A stretch of DNA of 64,000 nt from Micromonospora pattaloongensis (GCF_900107255.1 NZ_FNPH01000009.1:112150-176149); one strand, 5' to 3'. Shown: positions 26,685 to 35,747, counted from the first letter of the stretch. Notes: a model not told the origin generated them from the letters alone. Numbers and translations: made by a program.

Positions 26685-27284
26685 GTGGCGTACCGGAGCA
26701 CCGACCGCGTGAAGGCACGGCTCAGCGCCGCGCGAGAGCGGATCCTCGACGCCGCCCTGGAGATCATGGCCGAGCACGGGTACGCCGGCTGCTCGATCGC
26801 CGCCGTCGCCCACCGCGCCGGCCTCGCCACCGGAAGCGTCTACAGTCACTTCCCCGCCAAGGCCCGGCTCTTCACCGAGGTGTTCCGGGTGGCGTGCCAG
26901 CGGGAGGTCGACGCGGTGTCGCGGGCCGCGGCGCGGGAGGCCAGCGCCGGGGCCCGGATCGCGGCCGTCATCGAGACGTTCGCCGGCCGGGCCCTGCAGT
27001 CGCCGCGACTGGCGTACGCGCTGCTCGCTGAGCCGGTCGACGCGGGCGTGGACGCCGAGCGGCTGCGCTTCCGGCGCGCGTACGCCGAGCTGATCGCCGG
27101 CTACGTCGCCGCCGGCGTGGCCGGCGGCGAGCTGCCACCGCAGGATCCCGACCTGAGCGCCACCGCCCTGGTCGGAGCGCTCGGCGAGGCCATGGTCGGC
27201 CCGCTGGCCGCCGGGGTCGCCGGGCCCGGCACGATCCCCGGCCTGACCGCATTCGCCCACCGCGCCCTTGGAGTGTCGACGTGA
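26685..27284 (+). CDS. TetR-family regulator of the AidB-like gene
   Basis: A 199-residue repressor-type protein. The N-terminal helix-turn-helix spans about residues 15-60 (ERILDAALEIMAEHGYAG, SIAAVAHRAG, GSVYSHFPAKARLF). The C-terminal ligand domain is not informative. GTG 26685 (VAYRSTDRVKARL) is the likely start; a TTG 24 bases upstream would place the start inside the operator. Its stop overlaps the GTG of the acyl-CoA dehydrogenase gene (GTGA), so it probably controls that gene and itself. Confidence 0.88.
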   Translation: MAYRSTDRVKARLSAARERILDAALEIMAEHGYAGCSIAAVAHRAGLATGSVYSHFPAKARLFTEVFRVACQREVDAVSRAAAREASAGARIAAVIETFAGRALQSPRLAYALLAEPVDAGVDAERLRFRRAYAELIAGYVAAGVAGGELPPQDPDLSATALVGALGEAMVGPLAAGVAGPGTIPGLTAFAHRALGVST

Positions 27285-28909
27285 CCACGCACGAGGTGTT
27301 CAACCAGGTCCCACCGCTGGTCGGCTACGACGCCGCCGACGACGGGGCGCTGCTCGACGGCGTGACCCGGGAGGGCGCCGGCTGGGCGGTCGCCGAGCTG
27401 CACGAGCTCGGCCGGCTCGGCGGCGGCGAGGCGGCCATCGAGTGGGGGCGACTGGCCAACGAGCACCCGCCGGTGCTGCGCAGCCACGACCGGTACGGCC
27501 ACCGCGTCGACGAGGTCGAGTTCCACCCGGCGTGGCACGAGCTGATGCGCACCGCGGTCACGTACGGCCTGCACGCCGCGCCGTGGGCCGACGACCGGGT
27601 CGGCGCGCACGTCGCCCGCGCCGCGAAGTTCTACACCTGGCGCCCCGACGCCGGCCACGGCTGCCCGATCTCGATGACCTACGCGTGCGTGCCGGCGCTG
27701 CGGCACAACCCGGAGCTGGCCGCGCGCTACGAGCCGCTGCTGACCGCCACGACGTACGACTTCGGGCTGCGGGCGCCGCTGTCCAAGCGGGGCCTGCTGG
27801 CCGGGATGTCGATGACCGAGAAGCAGGGCGGTTCGGACGTGCGCGCCAACACCACCACCGCGCACCCCGAGCCCGACGGCAGCTACCGGCTCGTCGGGCA
27901 CAAGTGGTTCACCTCCGCGCCCATGTGCGACGCGTTCCTCACCCTCGCGCAGGCGCCGGGCGGGCTGACCTGCTTCCTGGTGCCGCGGGTGCTCCCCGAC
28001 GGCACGCGCAACCCGATGCGGCTGATGCGCCTGAAGGACAAGCTGGGCAACAGGTCCAACGCCTCGGCCGAGGTCGAGTACGAGAACGCGGTCGCCTGGC
28101 CGGTCGGCGACGAGGGCCGCGGCGTGCGCACGATCATCGACATGGTCAACCTGACCCGGCTGGACTGCGTCATCGGCGCGGCGGCCGGGATGCGGCAGGC
28201 GGTGATCACCGCCGCGCACCACGTCACCCACCGGCAGGCCTTCGGCCGGTACCTCGTCGACCAGCCGCTGATGCGCAACGTGGTCGCCGATCTGGCCGTG
28301 GAGTCCGAGGCGGCGACCGTGCTGATGCTGCGCCTGGCCGGCGCGACCGACCGGTCGGCGCGCGGGGACGCCGGCGAGTCGGCGTTCAAGCGGCTCGCGT
28401 TGGCGATCAGCAAGTACTGGGTGTGCAAGCGGTGGCCGGGCCACGCGGCCGAGGCGCTGGAATGCCTCGGGGGCAACGGCTATGTCGAGGAGTCCGGCAT
28501 GCCACGGTTGTTCCGCGAGTCGCCGCTGAACTCGATTTGGGAGGGCTCCGGCAACGTCGCCGCGTTGGACGTGCTGCGCGCGCTCGGCAGACAGCCGCAG
28601 GTCATGGACGCGTTCGAGGCCGAGGTGGGCGCGGCGGCCGGCGCGGACCCGCGGCTGGACGCCGCGGTGCGGCAGCTGCGGGCGGAGCTGAGCGACCGCG
28701 GCGACGTCGAGGTACGGGCCCGTCGCCTCGTGGAGCGGCTGGCCCTGGTGTTGCAGGGTGCGCTGCTGGTCCGGCACGGCCACCCCGCGGTCGCGGACGC
28801 CTTCTGCGCCTCCCGGCTCGGCGGCGACCACGGCCAGGCGTACGGGACGCTGCCGGCTGGCGTCGACTTCAGCGCGATCATCGCCCGCGCCACCCCGAAG
28901 CTCGGCTGA
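27281..28909 (+). CDS. AidB-like acyl-CoA dehydrogenase
   Basis: A 542-residue FAD flavoprotein of the acyl-CoA dehydrogenase superfamily, closest in length and layout to E. coli AidB (about 541 residues) and isovaleryl-CoA-dehydrogenase-like proteins. Motifs are MSMTEKQGGSDVRANTT (FAD/substrate), HKWFTSAPMCD, RLDCVIGAAAGMRQA, HRQAFGRYLVDQPLM and ECLGGNGYVEESGMPRLFRE, where a catalytic Glu would lie. AidB has weak dehydrogenase activity and is linked to alkylation defence, so the real substrate is open. It is translated together with the upstream TetR gene. Confidence 0.9.
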   Translation: MTTHEVFNQVPPLVGYDAADDGALLDGVTREGAGWAVAELHELGRLGGGEAAIEWGRLANEHPPVLRSHDRYGHRVDEVEFHPAWHELMRTAVTYGLHAAPWADDRVGAHVARAAKFYTWRPDAGHGCPISMTYACVPALRHNPELAARYEPLLTATTYDFGLRAPLSKRGLLAGMSMTEKQGGSDVRANTTTAHPEPDGSYRLVGHKWFTSAPMCDAFLTLAQAPGGLTCFLVPRVLPDGTRNPMRLMRLKDKLGNRSNASAEVEYENAVAWPVGDEGRGVRTIIDMVNLTRLDCVIGAAAGMRQAVITAAHHVTHRQAFGRYLVDQPLMRNVVADLAVESEAATVLMLRLAGATDRSARGDAGESAFKRLALAISKYWVCKRWPGHAAEALECLGGNGYVEESGMPRLFRESPLNSIWEGSGNVAALDVLRALGRQPQVMDAFEAEVGAAAGADPRLDAAVRQLRAELSDRGDVEVRARRLVERLALVLQGALLVRHGHPAVADAFCASRLGGDHGQAYGTLPAGVDFSAIIARATPKLG

Positions 28910-28918
28910 CCCGGCACG

Positions 28919-28956
28919 CGCGGGTACGCCCACCGTGGACGGTGGGCGTACCCGCG
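28919..28956. terminator. Bidirectional hairpin between convergent genes
   Basis: A perfect 17-bp stem (28919-28935 with 28940-28956) and TGGA loop fill most of the gap between the acyl-CoA dehydrogenase gene and the DUF305 gene, so it can end transcription from both sides. Confidence 0.85.
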
Positions 28957-28963
28957 TGACGCG

Positions 28964-29545
28964 TCAGCCGGAGATGAGTCCCAGCATCTGCTGGATCTGG
29001 CCGGCGCGGGACCGCTCGATCCGGGTGGCCAGCTCCTTCGCCTGCGGGCTCGCGCCGTCGGTGGCCTCGGCCCTGGCCATCTCGATGGCGTTGTGCTGGT
29101 GCCCGACGAACAGGTTGAGGAACTGCTGCTCGAACTGCCGGCCGGTGGCCGTCTTCAGCGCCGCCAGCTCGGTCTCGCCGGTGGCCGGCAGGCCGCCGTG
29201 CGCGGCGTGCGCGCTCGGCGCGCGGTCGACGTCGGTGGGCTCGCCCCACTCCTGCAGCCAGCTCTTCATCGTGCCGATCTCGTCGGTCTGGGTGGTCACG
29301 ACGGCGGCGGCCAGCAACTTCACCTCCTGCCGGCTTCCGCGCTGCTCGGCGAGCTGTGCCATCTCCACCCCCTGCCCATGGTGGTTGATCATCATCTGCA
29401 GGAACATGACGTCAGCGTCGTTGTACGCGGCCGCCGGGGCCGTCGCCGCCGGATCGCCGTCGGCGGAGGCGGCCGGGCCGGCGCCGCAGCCGGCGAGCAG
29501 CAGCAGCGCCGCGGCGGCGAGGGTGACACGTCGGGGGAACGTCAT
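28964..29545 (-). CDS. DUF305 lipoprotein, second copy
   Basis: A 193-residue lipoprotein, paralogue of the protein encoded at 583-1167. The lipobox is LLAGC. The His/Met helices are DVMFLQMMINHHGQGVEM and FLNLFVGHQHNAIEMARA, with HAAHGGLPAT between them. This copy has the HH pair usual for the family. DUF305 proteins include copper-binding members (cyanobacterial CopM), so a role in handling copper near the secreted LPMO is a fair inference. ATG 29545 lies downstream of an LPMO gene on the same strand, with a hairpin between. Confidence 0.92.
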   Translation of the reverse strand: MTFPRRVTLAAAALLLLAGCGAGPAASADGDPAATAPAAAYNDADVMFLQMMINHHGQGVEMAQLAEQRGSRQEVKLLAAAVVTTQTDEIGTMKSWLQEWGEPTDVDRAPSAHAAHGGLPATGETELAALKTATGRQFEQQFLNLFVGHQHNAIEMARAEATDGASPQAKELATRIERSRAGQIQQMLGLISG

Positions 29546-29600
29546 CGGTACGGGATCTCCTGTTCACACGCGGCGGGACGGGCGGAGCCGATGGTGGGGT

Positions 29601-29634
29601 GGTGGACCCGCGGTTGCCGGGCCGCGGGTCCACC
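29601..29634 (-). terminator. Hairpin after the second LPMO gene
   Basis: A perfect 13-bp stem (29601-29613 with 29622-29634) and an 8-base loop, 13 bases beyond the LPMO stop. It holds the same position as the hairpin at 516-549 in the other cassette. Confidence 0.65.
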
Positions 29635-29647
29635 GTCGGGGGAAGGT

Positions 29648-30418
29648 CTACAGCGCCAGCCAGAGCGCCGGGGTGACGGTCGGCTCCCAGCTCTCCAGCG
29701 ACATGTGCGCCTGCCGGCAGCGGTAGCTCCTGCCCTCGTAGGCGACGACGTCGTCGACCCGGTAGTTCTGCCGCGGCGCCCAGGCGGTGCCGCCGGGACG
29801 GGCCGGCGCGGCGGTCGTCGGCGCGGGGGCGGGGGCCGCGGGCGGCGGCGTGCTCGGGCGGCTCGTCGGTGCCGGCGCCGGCTGCTGCGGGGCCGGCGCG
29901 GCGCCCCCGCCGATCTGCAGGTCGACGCAGCTGTAGAACGCCATCGGCGTGTCGCCGATGTTCCACACCGCCAACAGCTTCTGCCGGCCGGAGAAGCCGC
30001 TCAGGTCCACGCGGTGCGTCACGGTCGCCTGCGGAATGGTGTTTCCGTCGTCGAACTGCGCGACCATCCGGTCGCCGATGAAGTACTGCCAGGTGGTGGT
30101 GCGGTGGCGTGCGGTGAGGACCCAGCTGAACGTGACGCTGGTGCCGACCGACGTCGCGGGCCAGGCGCGGCTGTCGTCGTTGAGGACCGAGAACGGCGCG
30201 AGCCCGGCATTGCAGCTCTTCAGTCCTTTCGGCCCTTCCACGCTCTGCGGCTCGAACTGGATCGGGCCGCAGTTGGCGACCTTCCCCTGCGCGCACAGCG
30301 CCTGCCGGCTCGGCGGGAACGACACGTAGCCGTGCGCCTGGGCGGGGGTGGGCGCGACCGCCAGCGTGGACAGCATGGCGCCCACGGCCGCCAGCGGGTA
30401 CGCGATACTCCGTCGCAT
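29648..30418 (-). CDS. Lytic polysaccharide monooxygenase AA10 with chitin-binding module
   Basis: A 256-residue secreted copper enzyme for oxidative chitin or cellulose cleavage. The signal peptide ends AQA before His29, which becomes the N-terminal copper ligand (HGYVSFPPSRQALC). The second His is His105 in LTARHRTTTW; axial Phe161 is in MAFYSCVDL. A Pro/Ala/Thr linker of about 35 residues leads to a CBM5/12-type module (RQNYRVDDVVAYEGRSYRC, then HMSLESWEP). ATG 30418 has GGAGGAG upstream; an ATG-like start 66 bases earlier would spoil the signal peptide. It is a paralogue of the gene at 1-509. Confidence 0.95.
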   Translation of the reverse strand: MRRSIAYPLAAVGAMLSTLAVAPTPAQAHGYVSFPPSRQALCAQGKVANCGPIQFEPQSVEGPKGLKSCNAGLAPFSVLNDDSRAWPATSVGTSVTFSWVLTARHRTTTWQYFIGDRMVAQFDDGNTIPQATVTHRVDLSGFSGRQKLLAVWNIGDTPMAFYSCVDLQIGGGAAPAPQQPAPAPTSRPSTPPPAAPAPAPTTAAPARPGGTAWAPRQNYRVDDVVAYEGRSYRCRQAHMSLESWEPTVTPALWLAL

Positions 30419-30678
30419 GGTCCAACTCCTCCAAAAATGCAGCGTCGGTCCCGGCTGCACGAACGCGGGGTTACATTGCGACAACCGATTCCGACCGCGT
30501 TATTCATTCGCCGATCGGCGTCGCTTTTCCGTGCGAAAAACGTATCAACGCAGCCGGCGTCGAGAAACATAGAGCACCAGAAATGACCCGGAAATTATCC
30601 TTAGGAGCGCATTAAGCCGCCGCGTTTCTCTACGCAGCGCGCATTCCCGGTCGCGCTTCGCGTAGCCGTCGGGCGCGG
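30419..30678. promoter_or_regulatory. AT-rich region upstream of the LPMO gene
   Basis: 260 bases without a convincing gene. The part 30480-30615 is clearly AT-richer than the rest of the window (ttattcattcg, gtgcgaaaaacgtatcaac, gaaattatccttagg). It should hold the LPMO promoter on the minus strand and the end of the histidine kinase transcript. No clear operator was identified. Confidence 0.45.
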
Positions 30679-31959
30679 TCAGCCGGGCGGCCGGCGCGAT
30701 CCGACGTACGACATGCCCACCCGCGCGCCCCCGAGCCGGGAACTGTGTCCGATCCGGAGGCTCCCGCCGGCCTCGGTGGCGACCCGGCGCACGATGTCCA
30801 GCCCCAGCCCCGTCGAGTCCGCGCCGCTGACACCGCGACGCACCGCCCCGGAGCGGTCGGCGATGCCCGGTCCGCCGTCCTCCACGACCAGCTCGCGCTC
30901 GCCGACGCCGATCCGGAACGGCGTGCCGGCCGGGGTGTGCCGGAAAACGTTGCCGAGCATCGCGTCGACGGCCGAGATCACGTCGGAGCGGGGCACGGGA
31001 ATCCAGACCGGTTCCGCGCCACCGATGACCTCCCAGGCCCGGCCCTGGTGTTCGGCGGGCACCGCCCAGAACGCCAGTCGGTCGGCGAGCACGTCAACCA
31101 GATCGGTCACGGCGCCGGTGCGCGCGTCGAGCGGGTCGCGCGCGCTGACGATGATCGCGTCGACCTCGCGTTCCAGGGCGTCGATCGACTCCCGGACCCG
31201 GTCGGCGACCTCGCCGTGCGGCAGGGAGTCCGCGTCGAGGCGCAGCGCGGTCAGCGGCGTCCGCAGCCGATGGGACAGGTCGGCGGCGCGTTCGCGTTCG
31301 GCGTCGACGAGCGACACGATGCGGTCGGCCATCACGTTGAAGGCGGTGCCCGCCGCCACCAGCTCGGTCGGGCCCGCCGGCCGCACCCGGACGCTGAGGT
31401 CGTGGGCGCCGAGCCGGCGCGCGGCCCGCGACAGCTCGCGCGCGGCGGTGACGACCCGGGCGCCGAGTCGGTCGGCGAGCGCGATCGAGGCCAGCACGAG
31501 CACGGCGGCGAGCCCGGCGATGGACAGCCGGGCGGTGGTGACGCCACGCCGCAACTCCGCCGCCGGCACCCAGACCTCGATCACCGCGGTCCGCTCCGGC
31601 CCCAGCGCGGTCGGCTGAAGGTAGACCACCCCGTCGGCGGCCGGCGCGACGAGGGGCTGCCCGCCGGTCCGGACCAACCGGACGTCGTCGGCCGCGCCCC
31701 GGGTCGCCCCGATCGGCGCCTCGCCGGGCAGGTGCAGGGCGAGCCGCTGCCCGGCGCGGGTGCTGGCGATCGCCCGGGCGAGCACCGGGCGTTCCTGGGT
31801 GACCGCCAGCGCGGCGACGATGCCGGTCGCCTGCTGGCGGGCGTCGGACAGCGCCCGGTCATGGGCGATCCGGCCGGCCAGCAGCGCCAGCGGGATTCCG
31901 AAGGCGAGGGCGAGCATCGACGTCACGGCCAGGGTGCTGCGGGCCAGCGCGGACCTCAC
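30679..31959 (-). CDS. Two-component sensor histidine kinase
   Basis: A 426-residue membrane kinase. Two membrane helices (about 8-28 and 150-170) flank an extracytoplasmic sensor of about 115 residues without a recognised fold. HAMP follows, then HisKA with the phosphorylated His in ADLSHRLRTPLTALRLD, and an ATPase domain with LGNVFRHTPAGTPF, VEDGGPGI and GLGLDIV. The GTG start overlaps the stop of the response-regulator gene by 4 bases, so the pair is co-translated. The stimulus is unknown. Confidence 0.93.
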   Translation of the reverse strand: MRSALARSTLAVTSMLALAFGIPLALLAGRIAHDRALSDARQQATGIVAALAVTQERPVLARAIASTRAGQRLALHLPGEAPIGATRGAADDVRLVRTGGQPLVAPAADGVVYLQPTALGPERTAVIEVWVPAAELRRGVTTARLSIAGLAAVLVLASIALADRLGARVVTAARELSRAARRLGAHDLSVRVRPAGPTELVAAGTAFNVMADRIVSLVDAERERAADLSHRLRTPLTALRLDADSLPHGEVADRVRESIDALEREVDAIIVSARDPLDARTGAVTDLVDVLADRLAFWAVPAEHQGRAWEVIGGAEPVWIPVPRSDVISAVDAMLGNVFRHTPAGTPFRIGVGERELVVEDGGPGIADRSGAVRRGVSGADSTGLGLDIVRRVATEAGGSLRIGHSSRLGGARVGMSYVGSRRPPG

Positions 31960-32642
31960 GCCGCGTCTCCGACCAGCATCACGCCGACACCGCGTACGGT
32001 GCGCAGCAGTCGCGGCTCGGCGGCGGACTCACCCAGCTTGCGGCGCAGCAGGGACAGGTGCGCGTCGAGCGTGGGATCGGCGTTGACGTACGGCTGCCGC
32101 CAGACCGCCACGAACAGCTCCCCGCGCGGCACGACCCGCCCGGCGCGCTCGGCCAGGTAGTGCAGCAGGTCGAACTCCTTGCGCGCCAGCCGCAGCGGCT
32201 GCCCGGCCAGCGTCGCCGTCCGGCTGACGGCCTCGACCCGCAGCGGACCGACCTGCAGCACGCCGGACGGCGCCGGGGGCGGGGCGCCCCGGCGCAGCAC
32301 CGCCGCGATCCGCGCCTGCACCTGCGCGGTGGAGAACGGCTTCGTCACGTAGTCGTCGGCGCCGGCGTTCAGCAGCCGGACCATGTCGGCCTCGCCGCGC
32401 CGCGCCGTGGCGACGATGATCGGGACCGCGCTGACCGCGCGAATCATGACAAGCGCGTCCGCACCGTCCATGTCGGGCAGTCCGAGATCCAGGATCACCA
32501 CCGACGGTTGTCCGGTGGTGATCACCCGCAGCGCGTCGAGCGCGGTCTCCACCGTCTGCACGACGTGCCCCGCGTCGGTCAGGGCGCGGGCGAGGGCGCG
32601 CCGGATCGCCGGATCGTCTTCGACCACCAGCACCACAGGCAT
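31956..32642 (-). CDS. OmpR-family response regulator
   Basis: A 228-residue DNA-binding regulator. Receiver domain: VVEDDPAIRRAL (acidic pair), the phospho-Asp in VVILDLGLPDMDG near residue 53, and the Lys in DDYVTKPF. The C-terminal winged helix has RLARKEFDLLHYLAERAG and a recognition region ending LRRKLGESAAEPRLLRTVRGVG. It is cotranscribed with the kinase gene. Its start is only 27 bases from the divergent secreted-protein gene, so promoters overlap and both may be controlled by this regulator. Confidence 0.94.
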   Translation of the reverse strand: MPVVLVVEDDPAIRRALARALTDAGHVVQTVETALDALRVITTGQPSVVILDLGLPDMDGADALVMIRAVSAVPIIVATARRGEADMVRLLNAGADDYVTKPFSTAQVQARIAAVLRRGAPPPAPSGVLQVGPLRVEAVSRTATLAGQPLRLARKEFDLLHYLAERAGRVVPRGELFVAVWRQPYVNADPTLDAHLSLLRRKLGESAAEPRLLRTVRGVGVMLVGDAA

Positions 32643-32669
32643 GGTCGAAACCGTACCGACGTTGGCAAG

Positions 32670-33266
32670 ATGGCCGTCGTGAGCGGATGGCGGGGTCTCG
32701 GCGGCGTGACCGTCTGGGCGGCGGCCACCGCCGCCAGCGCGGGGTTGGTGTGGTTCGGGCTCACCCCGGTGCTGGACACCGCCGTGCCCGACCGGGTGCA
32801 GACGGTCTCCGAGGCCGAGCTGCACGACGCGCTCGACGCGGGGGGCGCGGCCGGGTCCACCCCGACGCCCGCGCCGCCGACGCCGACGGCGACGGCGAGG
32901 CCGGCCCCGTCGCGGGAACCGGGTCCGACGCCGGCGTCCACGACACCCGGCGGCCGCGCCCCGCACCGCGTCGACGCCGCGCCACCGTCCACGGTCGACG
33001 GATGGACGATCGTCGAGGAGGCCGACGGCAGCACGTCGTACCTGCGCCGCTTCGAGGTGGAGGGCGGACAGACCACGATTCGGATGGTCCCGGGCCGGGT
33101 GGAGCTGGTCGCGGCGACCCCGCGGCCGGGCTTCTCGGTCGCGACGACCCAGAACGAACCGCAACGGCTGCTGGTGCGGTTCCTCGCCCCGAACCGGGCG
33201 TTCCTGATCGACGCGATCTGGTGGGACGGGCGGCCGTTCGCCGAGGTGTCGCAGATCGGCGGGTGA
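32670..33266 (+). CDS. Membrane-anchored extracytoplasmic protein, hypothetical
   Basis: A 198-residue protein with one N-terminal membrane helix (GGVTVWAAATAASAGLVWFGL), a Pro/Thr-rich spacer (about 70-100) and a C-terminal domain of about 90 residues (DGWTIVEEADGSTSYLRRFE, RMVPGRVELVAATPRPGF, FLIDAIWWDGRPFAEVSQ). ATG 32670 or GTG 32679 are both possible. It is divergent from, and almost abuts, the response-regulator gene, suggesting a cell-envelope target or partner of that system. No known family was recognised. Confidence 0.75.
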   Translation: MAVVSGWRGLGGVTVWAAATAASAGLVWFGLTPVLDTAVPDRVQTVSEAELHDALDAGGAAGSTPTPAPPTPTATARPAPSREPGPTPASTTPGGRAPHRVDAAPPSTVDGWTIVEEADGSTSYLRRFEVEGGQTTIRMVPGRVELVAATPRPGFSVATTQNEPQRLLVRFLAPNRAFLIDAIWWDGRPFAEVSQIGG

Positions 33267-33425
33267 CCACCGTTCTGCCGCAGCTGCGACCTCCGGGCCC
33301 GACCGTCCGCCGACGGCGCGTCCGGTGGCTTTTCGCCACCGCTCGACCGACTCGCGCACGGCGTCCGGTCCGCAACCGCGTCACACTCGGGTGCCGGCGC
33401 GCGGCCACGGTGATACACACGCTGC

Positions 33426-34385
33426 ATGTCGGTCTTTTCGCGCGCGTCGAGTCGTACGCGTCGGCGCCACGCCGGCGCCGATCCGGCGGACGGGCGGCCG
33501 GGCCGCCCGTCGGCGGCGCGCCGGGTGCTCGCCCTCGCGGTCATCGTGGCCACCGCGGCCGTCTCGGGCTGCGCGGCGCCGACGACGACGTGGTCCGCGC
33601 CCGCGGCACGCCCGAGCGCGCCACCGGCGGCGCCGGACCCCACCCCGGCCACCACACCGGCCCCGCCGGAGCCGGACGAGATCGCGCCCGCGGGGTTCGT
33701 CGCGCTCTCCGATGTGGATCCCACGATCGTGCAGGACATCCGTTACCAGACGGACCACAACTTCGTCGGCCGCCCCATCGCCGGATACCGCGAGCCGCTC
33801 TGCCTGCTCACCCGCGCCGCCGCCGAGCGGCTGCACCGGGTGCAGCTCGCGGCCCGCTCCCACGGCTACACCCTGAAGGTCTACGACTGTTACCGCCCGC
33901 AGCGCGCGGTCGACGACTTCGTGCGCTGGGGACAGCGCCCCGACGACCAACGGATGAAGGCCGAGTTCTACCCGAACCTGGACAAGCCCGCGCTGTTCGC
34001 GCAGGGGTTCATCGCGGGGCCGACCGCGCACAGCCGCGGCAGCACCGTCGACCTGACGCTGGTCGCGACGCCGCCGCGCGTCCAGCGGCCGTACGCGCCG
34101 GACGAGGCGCTGGCATCCTGCGTCGCGCCGGGACCGGAACGCTTCCCCGACAACACCGTCGAGATGGGCACCGGTTTCGACTGCTTCGACCCGCTCGCGC
34201 ACACCATGAACCCCCGGGTCACGGGTGCGGCGCGGCAGCACCGGCTGCTGCTGACGCAGCTGATGGCCGGGGCCGGATTCCGCAACTACGCCGAGGAGTG
34301 GTGGCACTACTCGCTCATGACCGAGCCGTACCCGGACACGTACTTCGACTTCCCGGTCGCCCGCGCCGCCCTCGCCCACCCCTGA
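33426..34385 (+). CDS. D-Ala-D-Ala dipeptidase-like lipoprotein (VanX/M15D family)
   Basis: A 319-residue zinc peptidase. A Pro-rich leader precedes the lipobox VSGC near residue 49, so it is lipid-anchored outside the membrane, unlike cytoplasmic VanX. The catalytic core (about 95-310) has VYDCYRPQRAVDDF, SRGSTVDLTL (the His of AHSRGSTVD and its Asp are metal ligands) and EEWWHYS (catalytic Glu and third ligand His). It would cut D-Ala-D-Ala released during wall turnover. No vanH/vanA genes adjoin it, so glycopeptide resistance should not be assumed. Confidence 0.88.
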   Translation: MSVFSRASSRTRRRHAGADPADGRPGRPSAARRVLALAVIVATAAVSGCAAPTTTWSAPAARPSAPPAAPDPTPATTPAPPEPDEIAPAGFVALSDVDPTIVQDIRYQTDHNFVGRPIAGYREPLCLLTRAAAERLHRVQLAARSHGYTLKVYDCYRPQRAVDDFVRWGQRPDDQRMKAEFYPNLDKPALFAQGFIAGPTAHSRGSTVDLTLVATPPRVQRPYAPDEALASCVAPGPERFPDNTVEMGTGFDCFDPLAHTMNPRVTGAARQHRLLLTQLMAGAGFRNYAEEWWHYSLMTEPYPDTYFDFPVARAALAHP

Positions 34386-34427
34386 CGCCGGGCGGCAGCG
34401 TACGCAGACCGAGTCGGGATCATGACC

Positions 34428-35747
34428 TCAGTGCCGGAACAGCCGGGCCGGCACGCTGTCGGCCAGCAGTTTGTAACCGGCGGGGTTGAGATGCAGGTGG
34501 TCGCCGGTGTCGGCGGCGGGCAGCAGCTGGCGGGGGTTGGCCGGGTCCCGCGCCACCCGGTCGAAGTCGATCACCGCGTCGAAGCGGCCGCTCGTCCGGA
34601 TCCAGTGGTTGACCACCTGCCGGGCCGCCTCCCGGGTGCCCGCCGGATCGTCGTAGCCGGTGTTGCCGCCGAACGGGGTCAGCGTCGCGCCGTACACCCG
34701 GATGCCGTGCGCGTGCGCCCGCGTGACGATCTGGTCGTACGCGGTGATCAGATCGTCGGCCACCGCCTTCTGCGCGGCCTCGGTGGCCGCGGCGGTGCCG
34801 ATGTCGTTGATCCCTTCGAACACCAGCAGCCACGTCACCCCGGTCTGCGCCAGCACGTCCCGATCGAGCCGGGCCAGGGCGTTGGGACCGAGTCCGTCGT
34901 TGAGCACCCGGTTACCGCCGGCGGCCTGGTTGAGCACCGCGACGTCGGCGGTCGGGCGGGCGGCGTGCAGCCGGTCGAGGAGCTGATCGGGCCAGCGGTC
35001 GTTTCCATTGGTCGTCGACCCGCGTCCGTCGGTCAGCGAATCGCCGAGCATCACCGCGGCCGCGGCGGCGGGCCGGGCGGTGACCTCCAGTCCGCTGAGG
35101 AAGTACCAGTGGTCGGTCGGTGTCGCGCCCGGCAGGGTGGCGTCGTCGAGGTGGTTGCCGGCCACCAGGTGCGAGGTGGTCCGGGAGCCAGGATGTGACG
35201 TGATGTTGGTGGAGGGCTGTCCTTCGGCCAGGTAGAGCGTGACCGTGAGGTTGGAGCGCGGCGTCACCGGCAGGTCGATCGGGTCGGAGACGAACTGCGC
35301 GCCGACCGGGATCACCGTCCAGGAGCGGCCGCTGAACGTCACGGGCCGGGCGGAGCCGGGCTGGATGGCGCTGACGCCGGCCGCGCCGTCGGCGGGCAGC
35401 GCCACCGAGGCCGCGGTGACCGGCAGCGGCGCGCCGCCGAACGCGTTGGAGAGCCGGATCCTGATCCGCTGCCCACCGACCGAGACCCGGATCGTCTGCC
35501 GCAGCGTGGCGTCGGCCAGCACCAGGCCGTCCCGGGTGAACGGCGCGGGCGGCATGTTGTGCGGCTCGGTCAGCTGCGGCATCGACGTCCAGCTCGTCAC
35601 CCACCGCCCGGCGCCCGCGGCGGCCTCGGCGACCGGCGACGGCCGCGAACCGTGCGCCAGGCGCGCCACGGCGGTCGAGCCGGCGACGACAGCGGCCGTC
35701 ACCGCCGCCACGCTGATCACCCGCAGCAGCGGGGCGCTCCTCCTCAT
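34428..35747 (-). CDS. Secreted SGNH/GDSL hydrolase
   Basis: A 439-residue exported esterase-type enzyme. A signal peptide (LLRVISVAAVTAAVVAGSTAVA) is followed by a beta-rich N-terminal domain of about 180 residues (WVTSWTSMPQLTEP, RQTIRVSVGGQRIRIRLSN). The SGNH domain has block I VMLGDSLTDGRG (Ser nucleophile), block III VFEGINDIG and block V DHLHLNPAGY (Asp/His). This layout occurs in actinomycete acylhydrolases; the substrate is unknown. ATG 35747 (MRRSAPLL) follows GAGG; two upstream ATGs are less fitting. Confidence 0.88.
   Translation of the reverse strand: MRRSAPLLRVISVAAVTAAVVAGSTAVARLAHGSRPSPVAEAAAGAGRWVTSWTSMPQLTEPHNMPPAPFTRDGLVLADATLRQTIRVSVGGQRIRIRLSNAFGGAPLPVTAASVALPADGAAGVSAIQPGSARPVTFSGRSWTVIPVGAQFVSDPIDLPVTPRSNLTVTLYLAEGQPSTNITSHPGSRTTSHLVAGNHLDDATLPGATPTDHWYFLSGLEVTARPAAAAAVMLGDSLTDGRGSTTNGNDRWPDQLLDRLHAARPTADVAVLNQAAGGNRVLNDGLGPNALARLDRDVLAQTGVTWLLVFEGINDIGTAAATEAAQKAVADDLITAYDQIVTRAHAHGIRVYGATLTPFGGNTGYDDPAGTREAARQVVNHWIRTSGRFDAVIDFDRVARDPANPRQLLPAADTGDHLHLNPAGYKLLADSVPARLFRH

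Noticed and set aside
33426..34385. Vancomycin-resistance gene vanX
   Set aside because: The protein is an exported lipoprotein and vanH/vanA/vanRS are absent nearby; the family also has wall-turnover members.
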